From assembly GCF_001593385.1 (NCBI RefSeq), contig NZ_LUVZ01000034.1, positions 62,001 through 126,000 on the forward strand: a stretch of DNA of 64,000 nt. The letters are read 5' to 3'. How positions within the stretch are numbered: position 1 is the stretch's first letter; each line of letters starts with the position of its first letter. This stretch comes from Chryseobacterium cucumeris (lineage in GTDB: Bacteria; Bacteroidota; Bacteroidia; Flavobacteriales; Weeksellaceae). Positions 58,595-64,000 of the stretch are shown here, one piece after another. The position numbers were made by a program, and so were the translations under genes. Below the pieces are notes generated by a model that was not told where the DNA came from, searched no databases, and saw nothing but the letters and a program-made list of their open reading frames with translations.

Positions 58595-59956
58595 ATGTTT
58601 AATAGTTTACAGGATAAATTAGACAAGGCATTACACAATATTTCCGGAAGAGGAAAAATTACTGAAATCAATGTGGCGGAAACCGTAAAGGAGATCCGTA
58701 GAGCATTGGTAGATGCCGACGTTAACTATAAAGTTGCGAAAGATCTTACAAAGAGAGTTCAGGATAAAGCATTAGGAGAAAACGTTCTTACTTCCCTTAC
58801 TCCGGGACAGCTGATGACGAAAATTGTTCATGATGAACTGGTAGACCTAATGGGAGGTTCTCAGGAAGGAATCAATCTTTCAGGAAAACCTACTGTAATC
58901 CTTATTGCCGGTCTTCAGGGATCTGGTAAGACGACTTTCTCAGGAAAGCTTGCTAATTATTTACAGACAAAAAGAAATAAAAAACCATTATTGGTAGCAT
59001 GTGACGTATATCGTCCTGCAGCAATTGACCAGCTGAAAGTATTGGGTGGACAGATCAAAGTTCCTGTTTATACCGAAGAAGGCGCTACCAATCCATCTAC
59101 TATTGCTGAAAACGCTATCAATTTCGCAAAATCAAACGGTCATGATGTTGTGATCGTGGATACAGCAGGTCGTTTAGCTATTGATGAGCAGATGATGAAC
59201 GAGATCAAATCCGTACATTATTTCATCAAACCTCAGGAAACACTTTTCGTAGTAGACTCCATGACAGGTCAGGATGCTGTGAATACAGCAAAGGCATTCA
59301 ACGATGCTTTGAACTTTGACGGAGTTGTTTTAACGAAACTAGATGGTGATACCAGAGGTGGAGCTGCACTGACAATCCGTTCTGTTGTTGAAAAACCAAT
59401 CAAGTTTATCTCTACAGGAGAAAAAATGGAAGCTTTGGATCTTTTCTATCCGGAAAGAATGGCAGACAGAATCCTGGGAATGGGAGACGTTGTTTCCTTA
59501 GTAGAAAGAGCTCAGGAGCAGTTTGACGAAGAAGAAGCTAAAAAACTTCATAAAAAAATTGCTAAAAACGAGTTCGGTTTTGACGATTTCCTTAAGCAGA
59601 TCAATCAAATCAAGAAAATGGGTAACATGAAGGATTTGATGGGAATGATTCCTGGAGTTGGAAAAGCGATTAAAGACGTAGAAATCAGTGATGATGCATT
59701 CAAGCATATTGAAGCCATCATCTACTCTATGACTCCTGAAGAAAGAAGAAGACCTTCTATCATCAATACACAGAGAAAAGGAAGAATTGCTAAAGGTTCC
59801 GGAAGAAAAATCGAAGATGTGAACCAATTGATGAAACAGTTCGATCAGATGGGTAAAATGATGAAGATGATGCAGGGACCTCAAGGAAAGCAAATGATGC
59901 AGATGATGAGCAAAATGCCGAATATGCCTGGAATGGGTGGAATGTTTGGAAAATAA
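58595..59956 (+). CDS. ffh: Signal recognition particle protein
   Basis: A 453-residue SRP GTPase that binds signal sequences and the SRP RNA. The N domain (about 1-95), G domain with P-loop G-L-Q-G-S-G-K-T-T (106-114), D-T-A-G-R-L and T-K-L-D-G-D, and the methionine-rich M domain (about 300-453) are all present. The M domain ends in a long Met/Gly run, with more than 20 Met in the last 80 residues. The SRP RNA gene is at 2894-2987. The two genes have near-identical promoters. Confidence 0.97.
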   Translation: MFNSLQDKLDKALHNISGRGKITEINVAETVKEIRRALVDADVNYKVAKDLTKRVQDKALGENVLTSLTPGQLMTKIVHDELVDLMGGSQEGINLSGKPTVILIAGLQGSGKTTFSGKLANYLQTKRNKKPLLVACDVYRPAAIDQLKVLGGQIKVPVYTEEGATNPSTIAENAINFAKSNGHDVVIVDTAGRLAIDEQMMNEIKSVHYFIKPQETLFVVDSMTGQDAVNTAKAFNDALNFDGVVLTKLDGDTRGGAALTIRSVVEKPIKFISTGEKMEALDLFYPERMADRILGMGDVVSLVERAQEQFDEEEAKKLHKKIAKNEFGFDDFLKQINQIKKMGNMKDLMGMIPGVGKAIKDVEISDDAFKHIEAIIYSMTPEERRRPSIINTQRKGRIAKGSGRKIEDVNQLMKQFDQMGKMMKMMQGPQGKQMMQMMSKMPNMPGMGGMFGK

Positions 59957-59978
59957 GAAAATCAAAAATCATTCATAA

Positions 59979-60007
59979 AAAAACTCTCAGAATTTCTGAG
60001 AGTTTTT
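59979..60007. terminator. Terminator shared by ffh and the 60029 gene
   Basis: Perfect 12-bp stem AAAAACTCTCAG / CTGAGAGTTTTT with a 5-base loop, T-rich on the plus side and A-rich on the other, between converging genes. Confidence 0.88.
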
Positions 60008-60028
60008 TGTTTTTATATTGGGATCTGT

Positions 60029-60691
60029 TTATTTAAACTTGTATCCTACGCCTAACTGAAAGAAATTCATTTTTAAAGTTTCACCATCCACTGGATTTTT
60101 GATCATATTGGTAAGACCGAAACTATAACGTGCATCCACAAATAATCCTTTATAAATTGCGTAATCTGCTCCTAAGAACAAACCAAAGTCTGTAGACTTC
60201 AACGTATCATTCAAATATCTTTCTACATAACGCTCTCCTTCTCTGATTCCTGAAGGATCTACCATACCTGCATTTGGGCCGCTCATTTCAAATTTCACCT
60301 TGTTACTGGTCTTAAAACTCACGTATGGACCTGCATAAATTCCTAATTCAGGGGTTGCATAATATCTTGCAGACACAGGAATTACAATTCTGTTAAGGTT
60401 CATTTTTTCAGTTACGGTAATACCCGGCATTGAAACCTCTGCTTTTCCTCCAAGGTTAGCATATTCTACCTCTCCCTGAATGGCAAATTTGTTGTTGAAT
60501 TTATGCTCAACCAAACCTCCGATATAAAAGCCTGATTTGGATTTCAAACCTCCTTCTATTCCTCCCATTTCAAAATCATTTTCATTGGAATTCAGTTTTG
60601 ATAAGGCATAACCGGCCTTTACCCCGAATGTCGTCTGCGCATTTAAGCCTGTAAATAAAGCAATCGCTGATGCTAATAAGATTTTTTTCAT
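60029..60691 (-). CDS. Outer-membrane beta-barrel protein, PorT-like type A
   Basis: A 220-residue exported protein with a signal peptide (MKKILLASAIALFTGLNA, cut before Q). The rest alternates beta strands: F-G-V-K-A-G-Y-A-L-S-K-L, F-Y-I-G-G-L-V-E-H-K-F-N-N-K-F-A, P-V-S-A-R-Y-Y-A-T-P-E-L-G-I-Y-A-G, G-L-F-V-D-A-R-Y-S-F-G-L-T-N and a C-terminal F-Q-L-G-V-G-Y-K-F. This is the porin-family/outer-membrane beta-barrel (OMP_b-brl_2) type, with eight to ten strands. It is a paralogue of the 63256 gene. Ligand or partner unknown. Confidence 0.83.
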   Translation of the reverse strand: MKKILLASAIALFTGLNAQTTFGVKAGYALSKLNSNENDFEMGGIEGGLKSKSGFYIGGLVEHKFNNKFAIQGEVEYANLGGKAEVSMPGITVTEKMNLNRIVIPVSARYYATPELGIYAGPYVSFKTSNKVKFEMSGPNAGMVDPSGIREGERYVERYLNDTLKSTDFGLFLGADYAIYKGLFVDARYSFGLTNMIKNPVDGETLKMNFFQLGVGYKFK

Positions 60692-60721
60692 GATTATTAT
60701 TAATTAGTTTTATAGTAAAGA

Positions 60722-60747
60722 AGCCCTAAGACATCTATCTCAGGGCT
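60722..60747 (-). terminator. Terminator of the 60767 gene
   Basis: Stem AGCCCT / AGGGCT, extended inward by AAGAC / ATCTC pairing with G-U, 20 bases past the stop. Its core GCCCTAAGA also appears in the terminator at 61458, which suggests the duplication included it. Confidence 0.72.
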
Positions 60748-60766
60748 AATATATCTATTTTATTTA

Positions 60767-61429
60767 TTATTTTGCAAATACATATTTAACTCCAAAAGTC
60801 ACGGAAGTCAAACTGATTCCAAATTTGTAATCATCAGTTCTTTTTGCCCCGTCAATATCTCTTTTGTGAGTATTGTACCCGAATTCTCCTATTGTAGCTT
60901 CAATTGACCAGTTCTTAGTCAGGAAATAGTCCAGACCTGGTTTAATATTCACTCCAATATTGGTATAGCTATTTTCGCTGTTCAAGGCAGCTGTAAGTAA
61001 AGGGTCTGCATCGTTAATATTACTTTTTGCATTCATTTTTTCCTTACCAAACTCCAATGGAACCTGTAACTGTCCGAAGATGTATAATTTATCAGACAAA
61101 GTCCAGTATTTTCTCACGAATGGAGCTACCACAAAAGCATTATCTATATATTTAACTTCAAATGCATTACTTATGGCAGGATTTCCCAATTTGTATTTTG
61201 TAACAGCACTTTTATAGCCTATACCAAGTCCCACGGCTAGATTATTAGTAACGAAATACCCTGCTGTAGGAAGGATTCTGATCACATCATCCTTTCTATT
61301 CGTTTCAAATTCGTTTTTCTCATTGTGATAATATCCTACCTGACCTGAAAGATAAGAAGTTCCTTTTGCAATCTGTGCATTAGATAAACCGAAAAGCGCC
61401 ACAGCACCCATCAATACGATTTTTTTCAT
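60767..61429 (-). CDS. Outer-membrane beta-barrel protein, type B (copy 1)
   Basis: A 220-residue exported barrel with signal peptide MKKIVLMGAVALFGLSNA, cut before Q. It shares I-A-K-G-T-S-Y-L-S-G-Q-V-G, G-Y-F-V-T-N-N-L-A-V-G-L-G-I-G-Y, R-K-Y-W-T-L-S-D-K-L-Y-I-F-G-Q-L and the end S-V-T-F-G-V-K-Y-V-F-A-K with the 61505 gene. ATG 61429 is chosen; the candidate at 61456 would put nine residues before the signal. The last residues F-A-K replace the usual C-terminal aromatic by one lysine. Role unknown. Confidence 0.83.
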   Translation of the reverse strand: MKKIVLMGAVALFGLSNAQIAKGTSYLSGQVGYYHNEKNEFETNRKDDVIRILPTAGYFVTNNLAVGLGIGYKSAVTKYKLGNPAISNAFEVKYIDNAFVVAPFVRKYWTLSDKLYIFGQLQVPLEFGKEKMNAKSNINDADPLLTAALNSENSYTNIGVNIKPGLDYFLTKNWSIEATIGEFGYNTHKRDIDGAKRTDDYKFGISLTSVTFGVKYVFAK

Positions 61430-61457
61430 GATTATTATATTAGTTTTGTATAGCAAA

Positions 61458-61484
61458 AAAGCCCTAAGAGTTTCTCAGGGCTTT
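61458..61484 (-). terminator. Terminator of the 61505 gene
   Basis: Stem AAAGCCCT / AGGGCTTT with an inner GAG / CTC extension, 21 bases past the stop. Sequence-related to the hairpin at 60722. Confidence 0.78.
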
Positions 61485-61504
61485 CTTGCTATATGCTTTG
61501 TTTA

Positions 61505-62161
61505 TTATTTTGCAAATACATATTTAACTCCGAAAGTTACAGAAGATAAATTCAATCCGAAGTTGTAGTTGTTTGTAGCATCACCATCTTTTGGCTTGTA
61601 GTTGCTATAACCGAACTCACCGATAGTAGCTTCGATAGACCAGTTTTTGTTTAAGAAATAATCTAAACCTGGCTTAACAGTTACACCGATTTGAGTGTAT
61701 TTAGCTTCAGTAGAAGTAGAGTTAGAAATTGTAGTGTTTCCAGCTGTAGTTACAGAGCTGTTTTCATTTTCAGTTTTTCCAAACTGCATTGGAACTGCTA
61801 ATTGTCCGAAGATATACAACTTGTCAGACAAAGTCCAGTATTTTCTTACGAATGGAGCAACAACGAAAGCTGGTTGCTTAATTACATTTTCGCTTACAGT
61901 TGTAGCGTTTCCGATAGTTGTAGTCGTAGTAGTTGTAGTTTTTTCAGTTTGGTATCCTACACCTAATCCGATTGCTAAGTTAGTGTTAACGAAATATCCA
62001 ACTGTAGGTAATACGTTGAAGTTTTCAGTTTTAAGGTTACCGTTGTTAGTTTCTACTTGAGAATAACCAACAGATCCTGATAAATATGTAGTTCCTTTAG
62101 CAATCTGAGCGTTTGACAAACCGAAAAGTGCAACAGCACCCGCTAATAATATTTTTTTCAT
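61505..62161 (-). CDS. Outer-membrane beta-barrel protein, type B (copy 2)
   Basis: A 218-residue exported barrel, tandem duplicate of the 60767 gene (shared signal peptide M-K-K-I-x-L-x-G-A-V-A-L-F-G-L-S-N-A-Q, the same R-K-Y-W-T-L-S-D-K-L strand and the same C-terminal eight residues). Two regions differ strongly: a Thr-rich run (T-E-K-T-T-T-T-T-T-T-I) near residue 75 and a Asn/Ser/Thr-rich loop near 135-155. These would be surface loops, so they may be under diversifying selection. A -7-like TAAATTTG (complement of 62190-62197) and a dyad lie upstream. Confidence 0.83.
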   Translation of the reverse strand: MKKILLAGAVALFGLSNAQIAKGTTYLSGSVGYSQVETNNGNLKTENFNVLPTVGYFVNTNLAIGLGVGYQTEKTTTTTTTTIGNATTVSENVIKQPAFVVAPFVRKYWTLSDKLYIFGQLAVPMQFGKTENENSSVTTAGNTTISNSTSTEAKYTQIGVTVKPGLDYFLNKNWSIEATIGEFGYSNYKPKDGDATNNYNFGLNLSSVTFGVKYVFAK

Positions 62162-62198
62162 TTTAAAAAATTTTAATACTTTCTGAGGGCAAATTTAC

Positions 62199-62211
62199 AG
62201 TGGTCACCACT
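62199..62211. promoter_or_regulatory. Dyad AGTGGT-C-ACCACT upstream of the 61505 gene
   Basis: A perfect 6-bp dyad around one central base. It begins one base past the -7 box (62190-62197), so it falls in the promoter spacer, a place where a repressor would block polymerase. Confidence 0.45.
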
Positions 62212-62575
62212 AATATTAAAATTTGTTAATGTGATTAATATCATTGTTAAAATTTAGGGTTTTGTAAAAATAAATCATAGTTAAGAGATGTTATTGAGTT
62301 TTTCACAATATTATGAATAAAAAAATTATTTTTTTTCAACAACACTCAAATATATTTACTTTTTTAAATTTTCCGATTTTTTCTAAAACCTCATGAATCC
62401 TGGAAAAATGATAAAATTAATTAACCTAAATCACTAATTTTAAAGTTATTAACTCTTAAAATTTAAACAATCGTTTATTATTTAAGACTATTTTCACATA
62501 TTTCTAATCGTTATACATCCACTCTATTAAAAATTTCTGATCAGAAATCCGTATAGTCTATATATAAGTAATCAA

Positions 62576-62602
62576 AAAACTCCGGTCTTTGGCCGGAGTT
62601 TT
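62576..62602 (-). terminator. Terminator of the 62622 gene
   Basis: Perfect 10-bp stem AAAACTCCGG / CCGGAGTTTT with a 7-base loop and T bases on the minus strand, 20 bases past the stop. Confidence 0.87.
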
Positions 62603-62621
62603 CATATGCAATTGCTTTTTC

Positions 62622-63122
62622 TTATTTCAAGAAGAAGTTATAACCAATGTTAACAGCTCCTACATTCCAGCTATAGCTTCCCCATCCCGGTAGGTCACGC
62701 TTATTGCTGATAGATTGGTAACCGATGTACAACTCCCCTTTAGACATTTGATATCCAAATTTAGGTTGTGCATAGAAACCGCCATCTACTCCATCCTTTG
62801 TAGAAATACCATATCCAAGATCTAACCCTACAAAGATTGGAGCTCCTTTAAATCTATATTTCCCGGAAACAGCTACAGGAACAAATCCGAAATCATCAAA
62901 GTGATCTTTTCCGAAGAAATGAGAATATCCTGTGGTTACCCCAAGGTCAAGACCTTTAGCAATATTCCACATATAAGCTGCATCTACTCCTAATGTAAAC
63001 GAAGATACATCACTTGCATCTGATACGGGAACACCAATATGTCCACCGATTTTAAAACCTTCCTGCGCCTGAGCAACACCTCCTAAAAGTGCAAAAGCAC
63101 CTAGTAATAATAGTTTTTTCAT
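62622..63122 (-). CDS. Small outer-membrane beta-barrel protein
   Basis: A 166-residue protein with a signal peptide (MKKLLLLGAFALLGGVAQA, cut before Q-E-G). The rest has eight or so strands (F-K-I-G-G-H-I-G-V-P-V-S, F-T-L-G-V-D-A-A-Y-M-W, P-V-A-V-S-G-K-Y-R-F, G-E-L-Y-I-G-Y-Q-S-I-S and V-G-A-V-N-I-G-Y-N-F-F at the end). It is not closely related to the A or B types on either side. A -7-like TACTTTTG (complement of 63149-63156) lies 26 bases upstream. Role unknown. Confidence 0.8.
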   Translation of the reverse strand: MKKLLLLGAFALLGGVAQAQEGFKIGGHIGVPVSDASDVSSFTLGVDAAYMWNIAKGLDLGVTTGYSHFFGKDHFDDFGFVPVAVSGKYRFKGAPIFVGLDLGYGISTKDGVDGGFYAQPKFGYQMSKGELYIGYQSISNKRDLPGWGSYSWNVGAVNIGYNFFLK

Positions 63123-63198
63123 TTTTTTAGTAGCTTTGAATTACTGTGCAAAAGTACTAATTATTTTTATCATCAGAATAAACTGCCCTATAACAGGA

Positions 63199-63225
63199 AA
63201 AGCAGAACAAAATTTGTCCTGCTTT
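63199..63225 (-). terminator. Terminator of the 63256 gene
   Basis: Thirteen-pair stem AAAGCAG-A-ACAAA / TTTGT-C-CTGCTTT with one A-C mismatch, about 30 bases past the stop. Confidence 0.72.
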
Positions 63226-63255
63226 ATATTATTAATTGGTTCTAAAATTTCAGAA

Positions 63256-63918
63256 TTAGTTTCCTCCGAATTTGAAACCTACACCCACCTGAGCAAAGCT
63301 GTTTTTTACAGATCCTCCGCTGTTGTCATTGGATAGGTTGGATACTCCTAAACTGTATCTTGCATCAAAGAAAAGTCCGTTTTCCAGCATATATTCAACA
63401 CCTAAGAACGGAGCAAGGTTCAATGATTTGATATCTTTTTTAATATCTATATCACCGCCTTCACCTTCCATTTCTACATCAAGGAAATCTGAACCGATGA
63501 CAGTCTTTTGTTTAGCGGTAAGAATGATTCCTACATTAACACCTGCAGCTACAGAGAAACCTTCTGTAATAAAGTATTTTGCAGAAACAGGAACTAAAAG
63601 AGTCCCGAAAGTTACTTTAGTAGACTCCCCAAAATACATTCCTCCAGCGTTTACTCCGTCAATCTTTTCTTTAGCTCCAAGCGGTGAATACAAAACCTCT
63701 CCCTGAACAGCAAAGTTATCATTGAATTTGTACTCAGCCATTCCACCGATATAGAAGGTATATTTAGGAGACATTTTTCTTCCGTCAAGATCATCCTGCT
63801 TATCGTCTAGTTTAATAGTAGACATTGCGAAACCGGCTTTTGGACCAAATCGAAATTCCTGTGCGTTGGCACAAATTCCCATAGCAGCGACCGCTGCAAC
63901 AAGTAAAAGTTTTTTCAT
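63256..63918 (-). CDS. Outer-membrane beta-barrel protein, PorT-like type A (copy 2)
   Basis: A 220-residue exported barrel with signal peptide MKKLLLVAAVAAMGICANA, cut before Q. It shares F-G-P-K-A-G-F-A-M-S-T, F-Y-I-G-G-M-A-E-Y-K-F-N-D-N-F-A, Q-G-E-V-L-Y-S-P-L-G, P-V-S-A-K-Y-F and G-L-F-F-D-A-R-Y-S-L-G-V-S-N with the 60029 gene and ends F-A-Q-V-G-V-G-F-K-F-G. The acidic Gly-rich loop near residue 150 (E-M-E-G-E-G-G-D-I-D) is unlike its paralogue. Function unknown; outer-membrane location is inferred. Confidence 0.83.
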   Translation of the reverse strand: MKKLLLVAAVAAMGICANAQEFRFGPKAGFAMSTIKLDDKQDDLDGRKMSPKYTFYIGGMAEYKFNDNFAVQGEVLYSPLGAKEKIDGVNAGGMYFGESTKVTFGTLLVPVSAKYFITEGFSVAAGVNVGIILTAKQKTVIGSDFLDVEMEGEGGDIDIKKDIKSLNLAPFLGVEYMLENGLFFDARYSLGVSNLSNDNSGGSVKNSFAQVGVGFKFGGN

Positions 63919-63946
63919 GTTTAGTTAGTTTTACATTTAAGGTGTG

Positions 63947-63977
63947 CAAAACTAACTATTTTTTTCAAATTAACAAA
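63947..63977 (-). promoter_or_regulatory. Promoter of the 63256 barrel gene
   Basis: On the minus strand: TTTG (complement of 63974-63977), 19-base spacer, TAGTTTTG (complement of 63947-63954). Both boxes exact; start predicted about 25 bases before the ATG. Confidence 0.75.
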
Positions 63978-64000
63978 TTTTAACCGACTTATTTAAGGTT

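Larger units (their letters stand above)
62162..62621. other. Gap between barrel genes: promoter region, no gene
   Basis: About 460 bases. It holds the -7-like box and the dyad AGTGGT-C-ACCACT for the 61505 gene near its left end, the terminator of the 62622 gene at its right end, and otherwise AT-rich DNA with no reading frame of note. Confidence 0.5.

Noticed and set aside
59498..59965. A 155-codon minus-strand frame opposite the end of ffh
   Set aside because: It is the antisense of the Met-rich M domain; its His/Leu/Phe-rich composition is the expected by-product and ffh is certain.

Overview
The window looks like a chromosomal segment of a flavobacterium in the Chryseobacterium/Elizabethkingia group (Bacteroidota). 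The evidence is AT-rich DNA, promoters of the Bacteroidota form TTTG-N(17-23)-TAnnTTTG, type IX secretion C-terminal sorting domains, a DUF4199 protein and a DUF6168-like gene beside atpB, an F-ATPase operon that lacks the beta and epsilon genes, many short SPII lipoproteins, a subclass A2 class A beta-lactamase, and dispersed palindromic intergenic repeats. I place it to family or genus level by recognition only. Nearly all genes lie on the minus strand. I saw no tRNA, rRNA, insertion sequence or CRISPR array.

Layout. 1-6.2 kb: lipoproteins, a polyprenol-phosphate-type glycosyltransferase operon, the SRP RNA gene (plus strand), and menB-menA with an SRPBCC protein and a UPF0173 hydrolase. 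6.5-10.2 kb: a secreted TPR protein and gyrA. 10.3-13.8 kb: small genes, including a pair of related tiny lipoproteins and a double-glycine-leader, cysteine-containing peptide gene (13151-13285). 13.98-17.4 kb: a very AT-rich two-gene insert encoding an ABC/OLD-like ATPase and an HNH nuclease that overlap by ATGA, which resembles a Septu-type (PtuA-PtuB) anti-phage module. 17.5-25.5 kb: uvrA, the class A beta-lactamase, two T6SS baseplate genes (tssE-tssF) and an APC permease. 25.6-29.4 kb: DUF4920, an M14 peptidase, then a 958-bp gene-free AT-rich region packed with TTTACA-NN-TGTAAA dyads in front of an XRE regulator.

29.8-47.5 kb is metabolic: proline dehydrogenase, mevalonate kinase with a UbiA prenyltransferase, two MFS carriers, thiolase, a DUF151 nuclease, etfB-etfA, an SDR, two related T9SS cargo proteins, an M20 dipeptidase and a THUMP-like methyltransferase. 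47.6-52.7 kb holds DinB, a methylmalonyl-CoA mutase small subunit without its large subunit, a DivIC/FtsB protein, udk, clpS and a CNNM/CBS protein. 52.9-58.4 kb is atpB-E-F-H-A-G plus an AtpI-position membrane protein. 58.6-60 kb is ffh (plus strand), so both the protein and RNA parts of SRP lie in this window. 60-64 kb is a run of five outer-membrane beta-barrel genes in two paralogous types plus one singleton.

How the genes work together: menA and menB supply menaquinone to the same respiratory chain that receives electrons from EtfAB and proline dehydrogenase and that powers the F-ATPase. The thiolase is the last step of the beta-oxidation that feeds EtfAB. Mevalonate kinase provides isoprenoid precursors for MenA and the UbiA enzyme. 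The defence-like pair, the beta-lactamase and the T6SS baseplate genes are the accessory content of an otherwise conserved backbone. Several starts were moved from a TTG or an early ATG to a downstream ATG where the protein family or a recognisable promoter required it; each case is noted in its entry.
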